DNA from: JAOSJT01 sp035362335
Lineage (GTDB): Bacteria; Bacteroidota; Ignavibacteria; SZUA-365
Assembly (NCBI GenBank): GCA_035362335.1
Contig: DAOSDL010000011.1
Location: forward strand, 41,396-105,395
Length of the DNA stretch: 64,000 nt
Direction of reading: 5' to 3'
The notes under the pieces are model-generated. The model searched no databases. It was not told the DNA's origin and saw only the letters and a program-made list of their open reading frames with translations. Of this stretch, positions 9,431-18,587 are shown piece after piece. The position numbers were made by a program, and so were the translations under genes. Within the stretch, counting starts at the first letter, position 1. The number at the start of each line of letters is the position of its first letter.

Positions 9431-9460
9431 TCACGCGAAGACGCGAAGGCGCGAAGGCGG
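9431..9460. repeat. CGCGAAG(A/G) short direct-repeat element
   Basis: TCACGCGAAGACGCGAAGGC continues with GCGAAGGCGG: three tandem GCGAAG-type units. An imperfect complementary stretch (GCTTCGCGGCCTCGCGTGA) lies just upstream at 9390-9408. Such GCGAAG-rich elements are scattered in intergenic DNA of many bacteria and are often mis-annotated as small proteins. It lies between the 84-bp array and the BatA gene. Confidence 0.5.
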
Positions 9461-9596
9461 AGTTTGGTTTCACGGCTGCTGGCGTGTGCCGCTCAGCGGG
9501 GTGGCGGATGTGTCAAGCATTCTGGGTTGTTTTTCACCCGCATCGCCTCTATGTTTTCCAATTGTACCACAACCAACGCAGACGCTTCGGCACGGC

Positions 9597-11735
9597 ATGA
9601 CCTTTCTCAATCCCCTGTATCTCATCGCGCTCGCCGCGGCTTCCATACCCATCATTCTGCACCTGCTCAACCTGCGCAAGTCCAGGGTGATCGAGTTCAG
9701 CACGCTCGCGTTTCTCAAAGAATTGCAGCGCAGCAAAATCCGCAAACTCAAGCTTCGGCAATGGCTGTTGCTCGCCCTGCGCACGCTCATCATCATTTTC
9801 GTGGTGCTGGCCTTCACACGCCCGGCCTTGCGCAGCTCGTTCGGTTTCCTGCCCGGCACCGCGGCACGCAGTTCGGTGGTGATCATTCTGGATAATTCGC
9901 TCAGCACCCTCGTGTCGGATACACACGGTCAGGTGATAAAGCAGGCACGCCAGAAGGCGCATGACATTGTGAATCTGCTCGAAGCCGGCGACGAAGCTGT
10001 GCTGCTGCGCACGAGTGATGCGAGCATGGGATCGGCCGCTTTCACCGAGGCGCTCAACGCGCTGCATCAGGATATCGACGAAACCGAAGCACTGCCCATT
10101 CGCGGCGACTATCGCGACGCGCTTGCAGCTGCCGCAGCCTTGCTTGGCGAAAGCGACAATTTCAACAAGGAAGTGTACATCATCACGGATCGGCAGCGCA
10201 GTCAGCTCGCGCTGGATGCCGGAAGCGGTAAGCAAGCGCTGTTCGACAAGGCCGTGCGCGTGTTCGTGCTGCCACTGGGCGACGAGGCGCCGGGAAATGC
10301 CGCCATTACCGAAGCCGATGTGCGTAGCTCCGTGCTCGAAGCAGGGAAACCCGTCTCCATTCGCGCTGTGGTGAGCAATCAATCCGAAAGCCCCCTGAGC
10401 GATGCCATGGTGTCGGTGTTTCTCAATGGCGAACGAGTGACACAACAGACCGTGGATGTGCCGGCGGGCGGGCGCAGCGAAATCGAGCTGAACGTGGTTC
10501 CGAAACAGCGCGGCCTGGTTCACGGCATGGTGGAACTGGAGGACGATGCCCTGCCCGAAGACAATCGCCGCTATTTCGCCTTCACCATTCCCGAAAATAT
10601 CCGCGTGCTGCTCGGACCCTCCACCGGCCGCGATGCGAAAATTCTCTCGCTGGCACTCGATCCCCTCGGTTCAACGGATTCGCTGGCGCGCAATTTTATC
10701 ATCGAAAGCATGGACCGCAATCGCATCGCAGCGGCGAACCTCTCCCGCTACGATGTGGTGGTGCTCACCGGAGCGCGCGATTTGCCGCAAGCCTTCGTGC
10801 AGCGGCTCGCCTCGCGGGTGCGCAGTGGCGGCAGCGCTCTGCTGTTTCCCGATGCGGACGGCAATGTCGAGGCCTTCAGCAACACTCTGCTCCCCGCATT
10901 GGGATTGCCCCGACCGGCGGGCGTGCAGGGCGAACTTGCGGCGTCGAACAGTTTCACCAGCTTCGGTCGCATCGACTTCGATCACCCGCTGTTCCAGGGA
11001 ATGTTCGAACGCCGCGAGGACGGCTCGATGCCGGAGGTGGAATCGCCGCGTGTGCTCTATTCCGTGCGACTGCGTGGTGACGAACGCGCGCGTGAAGTGA
11101 TCGGAACACGCTCGGGCGACGCTTTCGTACTCGATGCCTCTGTGGGAAGCGGCAAGGTGATGGCGTTCGCAGTTGCGGCGGACTTGCAGTGGTCGGATTT
11201 TCCTTTCAAAGGACTGTTCCTGCCGTTGATCAACCGCTCGATGTACTATCTTTCCTCACACGACGATCTCACGCTGAGCATGCTCGCCGGCGAAACGCGC
11301 GAATGGACGCTGAGCAGCGGCGCCACGGATGCGCTGTACGAACTTCGCGCTCCCGACGGCAGCGTACAACGTATCGCTCCGAAATCCCTGCCTTCTGGAC
11401 TGGTGTTCCCCATCGAAGCACCGCGACTCACCGGTGTGTACACACTCAATGCGGGCGACCGCGTCCTCACGGGTATCGTGGTCAACAGTGACGCGCGCGA
11501 AGCCGACCTCGAACATGGCTCGGCCGAGGATCTCGCCGCGTACCTGGCACATTTCGGCATTGCGAACGCCACCGTGCTCGCACGCGACGTCAGCGTGCAA
11601 CAAGCCATCACCGAGGTGCGCTTCGGTGTGGAATTATGGAAATACATGCTCATGCTCGCCATTGTGTGCGCACTCATCGAAATGATTGTGGCGCGCGACA
11701 GCAAGCGCGCACTGCTTCCCCAGGAATCCGCATGA
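9597..11735 (+). CDS. BatA-type membrane protein (aerotolerance regulator N-terminal) with VWA-like domain
   Basis: The ATG at 9597 gives 712 residues; the longer open frame upstream runs into repeat DNA and is not used. The N-terminus has two membrane segments (FLNPLYLIALAAASIPIILH, residues 3-22, and WLLLALRTLIIIFVVLAF near 52-69) with the LHLLNLRK signature between them, typical of the BatA/aerotolerance N-terminal domain. A von Willebrand-type region follows: VVIILDNSLSTLV contains the DxSxS metal-site pattern. Middle residues hold an Ig-like domain (AGKPVSIRAVVSNQSES), then a glutamine-amidotransferase-like fold. A third membrane helix (YMLMLAIVCALIEMIVA) sits near the C-terminus. In relatives it is linked to MoxR ATPases; none is present here. 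The stop overlaps the hflX start by 4 bp (ATGA), so the two are probably translationally coupled. Confidence 0.85.
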   Translation: MTFLNPLYLIALAAASIPIILHLLNLRKSRVIEFSTLAFLKELQRSKIRKLKLRQWLLLALRTLIIIFVVLAFTRPALRSSFGFLPGTAARSSVVIILDNSLSTLVSDTHGQVIKQARQKAHDIVNLLEAGDEAVLLRTSDASMGSAAFTEALNALHQDIDETEALPIRGDYRDALAAAAALLGESDNFNKEVYIITDRQRSQLALDAGSGKQALFDKAVRVFVLPLGDEAPGNAAITEADVRSSVLEAGKPVSIRAVVSNQSESPLSDAMVSVFLNGERVTQQTVDVPAGGRSEIELNVVPKQRGLVHGMVELEDDALPEDNRRYFAFTIPENIRVLLGPSTGRDAKILSLALDPLGSTDSLARNFIIESMDRNRIAAANLSRYDVVVLTGARDLPQAFVQRLASRVRSGGSALLFPDADGNVEAFSNTLLPALGLPRPAGVQGELAASNSFTSFGRIDFDHPLFQGMFERREDGSMPEVESPRVLYSVRLRGDERAREVIGTRSGDAFVLDASVGSGKVMAFAVAADLQWSDFPFKGLFLPLINRSMYYLSSHDDLTLSMLAGETREWTLSSGATDALYELRAPDGSVQRIAPKSLPSGLVFPIEAPRLTGVYTLNAGDRVLTGIVVNSDAREADLEHGSAEDLAAYLAHFGIANATVLARDVSVQQAITEVRFGVELWKYMLMLAIVCALIEMIVARDSKRALLPQESA

Positions 11736-13201
11736 TAGAACAACACCTTCCCGACTCCGACGAACGCCTCGATGACTTCGAAGATGAAATCGAAGACGTC
11801 GATCCGCACGATCCCGAAGATGCGGACGACGATCCGTACGATGAAACCGAGCCGGATGAGGATAACGACGACAATTGGGAGGAAGCTCTCGACGATGTAG
11901 AAGAGGAGGAGGAACCCCGCGAGCGTCTCCACGCCACCGCGCGTGAGCAGGAGCGCGTTATTCTCGTGGGAGTGCCACGGCCCCCGTCGCTGCAGCGTTT
12001 CGAAACCGACGAGCATCTCGAGGAGCTGGAATTGCTCACCGAAACCGCCGGTGCGCTGGTTTTGGAAAAGGTGTTCCAGAACAGAAGCAGCATCAGCGCC
12101 AGTACGTTTATCGGCAAAGGCAAAGCCGAGTATATCGCCCAGCGCTGCGAAGATCTCAATGTGCAGACGGTGATTTTCGACGACGACCTCTCGCCAGTGC
12201 AACAGCGCAATCTCGAGCGCATGCTCAATCGCAAGGTTATCGACCGCACCACGCTCATTCTCGACATTTTTGCGCTTCATGCGCGCAGCAACACCGCGCG
12301 TACGCAGGTGGAACTTGCACAGCTTGAATACATGCTGCCGCGACTCACCCGTATGTGGACGCATCTCTCCAAGCAATACGGCGGCATTGGTACCAAGGGC
12401 CCAGGCGAAACACAGATCGAAACCGACCGCCGCATGCTGCGCACGCGTATCGCGCATTTGAAAGAAAAACTCCGCCGCATCGACAGGCAGCGCGCCACGC
12501 AGCGAAAATCCCGCAACGACATCCCGCGTGTCTCGTTGGTGGGCTACACCAACGTGGGAAAATCCACACTGCTCAACACGCTCACCGGTGCGGATGTGCT
12601 GGTGGAGGACAAGCTCTTCGCCACGCTCGACTCCACTGTGCGTGCCGTGGATGTGGAGGGACGGACGCTGCTGCTGTCCGACACGGTGGGATTTATCCGC
12701 AAACTTCCAACACGTCTTGTGGCGTCCTTCAAAAGCACGCTCGATGAAGTCACGGAGGCGGATATCATTCTCCACGTTGTGGATATCGCGCACCCGCAAT
12801 TCCGCGAACAGATCGAAGTCGTTCGCGAAACACTCAAGGATTTGGGCGCCGACGACAAGCCCACGGTCATGGTGTTCAATAAAATCGACCGCCTCGAAGC
12901 ACCCGGCACCATGGCCGGTTTGAAAGGGCAGTATCCGCTCAGCGTCTTCCTTTCCGCGGCACGCGGCATCAATTTGGGCGAACTCCGTTCCGTACTGCTC
13001 GAACTGATCGAGGAGCGACATCGCGAGCAGACGTTCGAGCTTCGTCCGCCCGATTTCAAGATCAGCGCGGAGTTTCACCGCTCCGCACGCATCCTGGAGG
13101 AAATCTTCGAGGAGGATCGCATCGTCATACGTTGCGTAATTCCGCCGGATGCGGAACAACGGTTGCTGCACCGCTATCCCGGCATAGTTTCGCGCATCTA
13201 G
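11732..13201 (+). CDS. hflX: GTPase HflX
   Basis: 489 residues from the ATG overlapping the upstream stop (ATGA). Hallmarks: GTKGPGETQIETDRR of the HflX glycine-rich linker, the P-loop GYTNVGKS at residues 271-278, the G3 region DTVGFIRKLP, and NKID as G4. The N-terminal nucleotide-binding domain is seen in FIGKGKAEYIAQRC and VIFDDDLSPVQQRNLE. HflX binds the 50S/70S ribosome and rescues stalled or hibernating ribosomes in known cases. Odd feature: an acidic N-terminal extension of about 60 residues, nearly all Asp/Glu, that is not part of the core family; it could regulate ribosome binding, but this is inference. Coupling with a BatA-type gene suggests co-expression. Confidence 0.96.
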   Translation: MIEQHLPDSDERLDDFEDEIEDVDPHDPEDADDDPYDETEPDEDNDDNWEEALDDVEEEEEPRERLHATAREQERVILVGVPRPPSLQRFETDEHLEELELLTETAGALVLEKVFQNRSSISASTFIGKGKAEYIAQRCEDLNVQTVIFDDDLSPVQQRNLERMLNRKVIDRTTLILDIFALHARSNTARTQVELAQLEYMLPRLTRMWTHLSKQYGGIGTKGPGETQIETDRRMLRTRIAHLKEKLRRIDRQRATQRKSRNDIPRVSLVGYTNVGKSTLLNTLTGADVLVEDKLFATLDSTVRAVDVEGRTLLLSDTVGFIRKLPTRLVASFKSTLDEVTEADIILHVVDIAHPQFREQIEVVRETLKDLGADDKPTVMVFNKIDRLEAPGTMAGLKGQYPLSVFLSAARGINLGELRSVLLELIEERHREQTFELRPPDFKISAEFHRSARILEEIFEEDRIVIRCVIPPDAEQRLLHRYPGIVSRI

Positions 13202-13465
13202 CTCCGCCGATTTCCCATCGCAACGGGTACGGAGCCACCTCGCCGCGACGCGGGATAATCGCGCATTCAATTTTTTCACTGATACCACCACTGGCTGCAT
13301 TGCAACCCGCGTTGCACCAGCACGTATGTACCGCATGATTTCGTGGCGACGACAGTGTTCTATGTATGCGGTGCCGCTCTTCATTATCAGCGTGGGAAGT
13401 TCGATATTGCACCGCGGATCCATTGCGTCCTGATATTCAGATCATTCCGTCCGGAGAGAGAGTTC

Positions 13466-15724
13466 ATGCCTCTGCGCTATCGTTTGCTGTTGTGTTTTCT
13501 GCTCATCCTTTCCCCAACGGCGCTGCATGCGCAGGGAGTGATATCCGGCATCGTGCAGGAAACGGGGAAAGGCGAAGTCATCATCGGTGCCAATGTGATT
13601 GTCGTGGGACTTGGTCATGGAGCCGCCACGAATCGCTACGGGTTTTTCGCCATCAGCGGCATTCCCGCCGGCACGCATGAGCTGCGCGTTTCCGCCGTGG
13701 GCTATGCCACGAAAAGCATACGCGTGACTGTGAGTGACAACACCCCCGTGCCGCGGCAATTGATCGAGCTGGATGAGGCGGTGATTGAATTGGGCGAAGT
13801 GAGCATCGAAGCAGAGCGCCGCAACCTCGAGGCCACGCGCGTGAGCACCGTGGATGTGCCGGTGGAGCAAATCCTTCGCATCCCGTCGCTGGGCGGCGAA
13901 GTGGACATTTTCCGCGCGCTGCAGCTGCTGCCCGGCGTAAAAGCGGCATCCGAGCTGTCGAGCGGACTGTACATTCGCGGAGGTAGTCCCGATCAGAATC
14001 TGATCTTGCTTGATCGCATGGTGCTGTACAATCCGATGCATCTCGGCGGCTTTCTCAGCACCTTCAATGCTGATGCCATCAACAATGTAACCTTGATCAA
14101 AGGGGCCATGCCGGCGGAGTACGGCGGTCGTCTTTCGTCGGTGGTGGATATCACCATGCGCGAAGGCAGCCGCGATCGCGTGCACGTGCAGGGAGGCGTG
14201 AGCATGATCGATTCGCGTTTGACGGTGGACGGTCCAATAAACGATGATATCACCTTCATGATTTCCGGCCGCCGCGTGTACATCGACTGGCTGGTGGAGG
14301 CGTTTTCCGATGAGGCGCTGAATTATTACTTCTACGATTTTGTGGCAAAAACCAACATCCGCCTGGGCGACCGCGATCGTCTCTTTTTCTCGGGATTTTT
14401 CGGGCGTGACGTCATGGGCGGCGGCGATGCGGATGAAACCGACGATGTGGTGTCGTGGGGCAACAGTTCGGGTAATTTGCGCTGGACGCATATTTTCGGC
14501 GACAAATTGTTCTCCAATGTTTCCTTCGTCGTGAGCGATTACTTTTTCGGCGCGGAAGTGGAGGAATGGGACAAGCGCCGTTTCAAATCAGAGTCCGGTA
14601 TTTTCGATTACAGTTTGCGGGCCGAAGCGGAGTACTATCACTCGCGCGACCATTTATTCAAGGCCGGCGTGGAAGCCACCCTGCACACGTTCAAGGCCGA
14701 GGCCTCGCATGTGTCCAGCGAGTTTTTCGATTTCAACGAATATTTGCCGACGCATCGCGGCACGGATATATCGCTCTTCGCGCAAGACGAATGGAAGTAC
14801 AACGAGCGCCTGACCTTGCAGCTCGGCGGCCGGGCGTTTTACTTCGATCGCGGTAAATACTTTCGCCTCGAGCCGCGCCTGGCCGCGTTTTACAAGCTCG
14901 ATGAATACACCACGTTGAAAGGTGCCTTTATCGGGGCGAACCAATTCCTGCATCTCGTGGCGCGCACCGATTTGTCGCTGCCCACGGACATGTGGTTTCC
15001 CTCCACCTCCGCGCTTCCGCCCGCATGGGGCTTGCAGTACGTGCTCGGAGCCAGCCGCGATTTTGCCGAGGGCGCCTACAGCGCCTCCATCGAGGGGTAT
15101 TATCGCAACATGCAAAATGTCCTCGAATTCAAGGACAATGCCATGTTCTCGATTTTCGCTCCTGTGGAGGGTGAACTCACGCGCGGCGATGGCGAAGCGT
15201 ACGGTGTGGAGGTGTTCGTGCAGAAGCGCAAGGGCAGCTTCACCGGTTGGTTGGGCTACACGCTGTCCTGGGCGAACAGAACGTTTCCCGAACTCAACGA
15301 GGGCCGCAGTTTCCCGCCGCGCTACGATCGCCGTCACGACGCATCCATCGTGTTGAATTACACGCTCGGTGAGAGTTGGGATTTCACCGCCACCTGGGTA
15401 TACGGCACCGGTCAGGCCTTCACCTTCCCTGTGGCACAGTATTCGCTGGGTGATTGGGGCAATCCCATGTTTTATTACAGCGAGAAAAATGGCTACCGCC
15501 TGCCCGCGTATCATCGTCTGGATCTGAATTTCAGCCACAAGTTTTCCTGGTTCGGCTGGGCCTGGCGTGCAAGCATCAACGTGTACAACGCGTACAATCG
15601 CATGAATCCCTTCTCGCGCTATCTGGAGTACGATTACGCACCGAATGGCGAAAGTACCTGGAAACTCAAGCAAGTCACGCTGTTTCCCATTCTCCCCACC
15701 TTCGGCATCAGCTTTGCGTTTTGA
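13466..15724 (+). CDS. TonB-dependent receptor with carboxypeptidase-regulatory N-domain
   Basis: 752 residues; ATG at 13466 preceded by GGAGAGAGAGTTC. Signal peptide MPLRYRLLLCFLLILSPTALHAQ. Residues ~24-105 are a carboxypeptidase-regulatory-like/Ig domain (GVISGIVQETGKGEVIIGAN ... NRYGFFAISGIPAGTHELRV). The plug domain follows (LRIPSLGGEVDIFRALQLLPGV, LYIRGGSPDQNLILLDRM, IKGAMPAEYGGRLSSVVDI), then a barrel of about 500 residues ending in TFGISFAF, with the usual terminal Phe. It imports or binds an unknown ligand at the outer membrane with TonB energy. Two DUF4249 lipoproteins follow directly, the first starting inside this gene, a pairing known in Bacteroidota. No regulatory sigma/anti-sigma pair is adjacent. 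Confidence 0.93.
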   Translation: MPLRYRLLLCFLLILSPTALHAQGVISGIVQETGKGEVIIGANVIVVGLGHGAATNRYGFFAISGIPAGTHELRVSAVGYATKSIRVTVSDNTPVPRQLIELDEAVIELGEVSIEAERRNLEATRVSTVDVPVEQILRIPSLGGEVDIFRALQLLPGVKAASELSSGLYIRGGSPDQNLILLDRMVLYNPMHLGGFLSTFNADAINNVTLIKGAMPAEYGGRLSSVVDITMREGSRDRVHVQGGVSMIDSRLTVDGPINDDITFMISGRRVYIDWLVEAFSDEALNYYFYDFVAKTNIRLGDRDRLFFSGFFGRDVMGGGDADETDDVVSWGNSSGNLRWTHIFGDKLFSNVSFVVSDYFFGAEVEEWDKRRFKSESGIFDYSLRAEAEYYHSRDHLFKAGVEATLHTFKAEASHVSSEFFDFNEYLPTHRGTDISLFAQDEWKYNERLTLQLGGRAFYFDRGKYFRLEPRLAAFYKLDEYTTLKGAFIGANQFLHLVARTDLSLPTDMWFPSTSALPPAWGLQYVLGASRDFAEGAYSASIEGYYRNMQNVLEFKDNAMFSIFAPVEGELTRGDGEAYGVEVFVQKRKGSFTGWLGYTLSWANRTFPELNEGRSFPPRYDRRHDASIVLNYTLGESWDFTATWVYGTGQAFTFPVAQYSLGDWGNPMFYYSEKNGYRLPAYHRLDLNFSHKFSWFGWAWRASINVYNAYNRMNPFSRYLEYDYAPNGESTWKLKQVTLFPILPTFGISFAF

Positions 15725-16556
15725 CTTTCGTCATATCGCTTGCACTCTGCTGCTCGCGGGCGCACCCGCGTGCGAACAGACCATCTCCGATTTCGATGTG
15801 CCAGAGCACAAGGAGCAACTGGTTGCCGTGGCTTTCGTCAGCCTCGAGGGCGATTCGATGTATACCAGCTGCTCGGTTTCGCGAACTCTTCCCTTGTCCA
15901 CTCCCTATCGCACCGAGTTGGCATCGATACGCAACGCAACAGTGACCCTGCACTACGGTACAACGGTTGATACCATACCCTTTACCGCTGGCGGGCTCGC
16001 GCTGGGAGCGGAGGAGTATTACGCCTATCAGCTCGCGCAGCCGCGCAGCGACGCTTCCTCGCTGCGGCTGGAAGTGCGTCACGAGGGAAGAAACGTCATG
16101 GGGCAGCTCGATATACCCCGGACGCCATTGTCTTTTGATAGTGTTGCTCTGGAAGTGGAGAACAAATCCGCTTGGCCACGCTATTACTTCCGCTATGCAA
16201 TGCCAGTCGGAGTACAGCAGCGCCGGTATTTTTGCACGCTGCAATTCCAGTCGGCGTGGACGTCGGAGTGGATTTCGCATGTCACGCGGGAAATCATCAT
16301 CCCGGCCGGAACGGGCGGTGAAGTGTTCACCGGACGCTTCGAAATTCCGCAATGGTTCGATCCCGATTATCCATGGCGGTATCACCTGGTTGCGGTGACG
16401 GATTCATACGACGAAATCTTTACCGCCATTGTTGACAGATACAGCAGTGGCGGCCCCTTCGAACCCACGCCGAAGAATCCCCGCTTTAATATGATCGGCG
16501 ACGGCTTCGGCTTTTTCACAGTTTCCATTACTGGTGAACATCACAAATTCTTGTAA
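15714..16556 (+). CDS. DUF4249-type lipoprotein (first of two)
   Basis: No ATG gives a sensible N-terminus. The TTG at 15714, inside the last codons of the TonB receptor, yields MRFDFRHIACTLLLAGAPAC, a lipoprotein signal with Cys at residue 20, and a length of 280, almost equal to the neighbouring paralog (277). The mature protein begins EQTISDFDVPEHKEQLV and contains paired beta-domains; it ends NPRFNMIGDGFGFFTVSITG, shared in shape with the next gene. DUF4249 proteins are usually encoded beside TonB-dependent receptors and are thought to be surface or periplasmic partners; their ligand is not established. The 11-bp overlap suggests translational coupling to the receptor. Confidence 0.8.
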   Translation: MRFDFRHIACTLLLAGAPACEQTISDFDVPEHKEQLVAVAFVSLEGDSMYTSCSVSRTLPLSTPYRTELASIRNATVTLHYGTTVDTIPFTAGGLALGAEEYYAYQLAQPRSDASSLRLEVRHEGRNVMGQLDIPRTPLSFDSVALEVENKSAWPRYYFRYAMPVGVQQRRYFCTLQFQSAWTSEWISHVTREIIIPAGTGGEVFTGRFEIPQWFDPDYPWRYHLVAVTDSYDEIFTAIVDRYSSGGPFEPTPKNPRFNMIGDGFGFFTVSITGEHHKFL

Positions 16557-16565
16557 ACGAACGCC

Positions 16566-17399
16566 ATGCGATACATCGTCTTACTTCTCCCGCTATTCCT
16601 TCTCGCTTGCGAGCAAGACGTTTCCAATCCCGATTGGCCCGAGCACGAGGAGAAACTCGTGGTGACCGGTTTCGTGCGTCTGCAGAACGATTCCATGTTC
16701 ACCTACTGCCGTGTTTCCCACACGATGCCGCTCGGAGTACCGTATCGCGACGAGGATGCCATCATCAACAATGCCGATATCCTGCTTCGACATGACAATG
16801 GCGCGTTGCCGGTACCGTATCATCCGACCGCATCGAACAATCCCTGGGTGACGTCATTTAATTACACTGCTGTCAACTCTCGTCCGTTGAGCGAGGTGTT
16901 TCAGATTTCAGTGCGTTCCGGGCAGCATCAGGCCTTCGCGTATCAATCCATACCCGACGCGCCGTTGCGCTTCGAGAGTGTTGCGCTTGAAACGAGCCCG
17001 ACAGAAAGCTGGATGCAACAGTTGCGTTATACCATACGCCTGCCGGAGCAACCCGTGGATTACGTGTGCGTATTTGAAATTCGTCCACTGGGCAGCGTGG
17101 AATGGATTGAATACATGACGGTCGACCTGAACATCCCACGGGACGCATTCGGCCGAACGTTTAGCGGTACACAGCGTGTCTACTTCGATCCAATGGCCAT
17201 CATCTGGTCCAAGCGTTACCGGCTTATCGCCGCTTCGCCTGAATACCGCGAGTACAACACCGCTGTCGCCAACGGTCGCTGGGGTTCGGGTGGCGATCCG
17301 TTCGAGCCCGACAGCAAAAATCCCCGCTTCAATGTCACCGGCGATGGAATCGGGTTTTTCTGGGTGGAGCTTGTTGGCGAACCGATCGCGATTCCATAG
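16566..17399 (+). CDS. DUF4249-type lipoprotein (second of two)
   Basis: 277 residues from ATG at 16566, 10 bp after the previous stop. Signal MRYIVLLLPLFLLAC with Cys at residue 15. It is a diverged paralog of the preceding gene: both start ...CEQ(T/D)(I/V)S..D.PEH(K/E)E.LV, share NDSMFTYCRVS/GDSMYTSCSVS and PYR(D/T)E, and end with KNPRFNVTGDGIGFF. Tandem duplication followed by divergence is the simple reading. It closes the receptor operon; the next gene, rsmI, starts 173 bp later. Confidence 0.85.
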   Translation: MRYIVLLLPLFLLACEQDVSNPDWPEHEEKLVVTGFVRLQNDSMFTYCRVSHTMPLGVPYRDEDAIINNADILLRHDNGALPVPYHPTASNNPWVTSFNYTAVNSRPLSEVFQISVRSGQHQAFAYQSIPDAPLRFESVALETSPTESWMQQLRYTIRLPEQPVDYVCVFEIRPLGSVEWIEYMTVDLNIPRDAFGRTFSGTQRVYFDPMAIIWSKRYRLIAASPEYREYNTAVANGRWGSGGDPFEPDSKNPRFNVTGDGIGFFWVELVGEPIAIP

Positions 17400-17572
17400 C
17401 AACCGCGCGTGATGTCGTTGCGTTGTGCACTCGGCATCGTGCGACATTCGCGGCCTGAGATCAACACGCGCGCAGCTTATGCGGCACAGGTTTCGGCGAA
17501 ATTTGGATATGTTGCAGTACGACACCATCCCGGCCGGGATGGATTTCCGCGGACCAGCACGGATTTCCGTAT

Positions 17573-18364
17573 TTGAGCACATCGCACGAGCGCCCCGAAC
17601 CCGCGGCATCCACGCTCTATGTGGTATCCACTCCCATCGGCAACATGGACGACATCACGTTGCGCGCGTTGCGCATTCTGCGCGATGTGGATCTGATCGC
17701 CGCCGAAGACACGCGCAGCACCGGTAATCTGCTTCGGCATCATGGCATCGCCACACCCTGCCTGAGCTATTTCAGCCACAACGAACGCCGCCGCATTCCG
17801 CAACTGCTGGAGCATTTGCGCGAGGGAAAGTCGCTCGCCGTGGTTTCCGACGCTGGCACGCCAGGTCTGTCCGATCCCGCTGCCCTGCTGATCGCCGCGG
17901 TCATCGCGGAGGGCTTCGAAGTCATTCCCATTCCGGGTGCCTCCGCCGCCCTGGCGGCCTTGGTGGCGAGCGGCTTGCGCATGGACCGATTTTATTTCGA
18001 GGGCTTTCTGCCCATTAAAAAACGGCGACAGACGCGTCTCCGCGCACTGGCAAGCGAGCAACGCAGCATCGTTCTCTACGAGAGCGTACACCGCCTGCTC
18101 AAAACCCTGCGTGAATTGCGCGAGCATCTGGGCGAACGACGCATTTCCGTATCGCGGGAAATCACGAAAAAATTCGAGCACACGACGCGAGGCAGCATTT
18201 CGGAAGTACTGGCACATTTCGAGGAGTACGCGCCACGCGGTGAATTCGTCATCGTGGTTGAGGGCCTGGATCGGGACGCTGAGACGGAGGAGCACGACGC
18301 GCCGGATAGCGCCCCGCAAGCCGACCGGATGCTCGCAGGAGAGGACAACGACGCCGGTGATTAG
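17573..18364 (+). CDS. rsmI: 16S rRNA (cytidine(1402)-2'-O)-methyltransferase RsmI
   Basis: 263 residues. The start is a TTG at 17573 giving MSTSHERPEPAA before the first core strand; no ATG precedes the core. The tetrapyrrole-methylase fold of RsmI is clear: LYVVSTPIGNMDDITLRAL, DLIAAEDTRSTGNLL, LSYFSHNE, LAVVSDAGTPGLSDPA and IPGASAALAALVASGL. The helix-turn region FYFEGFLPIKKRRQTRL and RISVSREITKKFE complete the family pattern. It methylates the 2'-OH of C1402 in the decoding centre. The C-terminal 25 residues are acidic and not conserved in the family. The TTG start and lack of a strong Shine-Dalgarno suggest modest expression. Confidence 0.95.
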   Translation: MSTSHERPEPAASTLYVVSTPIGNMDDITLRALRILRDVDLIAAEDTRSTGNLLRHHGIATPCLSYFSHNERRRIPQLLEHLREGKSLAVVSDAGTPGLSDPAALLIAAVIAEGFEVIPIPGASAALAALVASGLRMDRFYFEGFLPIKKRRQTRLRALASEQRSIVLYESVHRLLKTLRELREHLGERRISVSREITKKFEHTTRGSISEVLAHFEEYAPRGEFVIVVEGLDRDAETEEHDAPDSAPQADRMLAGEDNDAGD

Positions 18365-18587
18365 CGCTCCACGGCTTAGGCGTCCTGCCGCCACGTCGAT
18401 TCGACATCCTGCGCCGGCAAGTGTACGCTGATGGACCTATGAATGCAACGGCATGCGCGTGCTACCGCAGCATTGGCGGGCGCGAATGTTCGCGGCTTGT
18501 CTTTGTCGAGGCATTATCCCACCTTGCCACACGGAAGAGCCGTTACCGTTTTTGACAACCACTCACGATTGACTTCGAGGAATTTCC

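Noticed and set aside
8919..9473. Minus-strand open frame of 184 codons and plus-strand frame 8786-9895 through the 84-bp array
   Set aside because: The frames are open because 84 is a multiple of three. The A/B unit differences would change nearly every affected amino acid on either strand, and the plus frame starts inside the DUF2807 gene.
11246..13423. Long minus-strand open frame of 725 codons opposite hflX
   Set aside because: It is antisense to a fully recognised HflX gene; long shadow frames are expected in GC-rich DNA.
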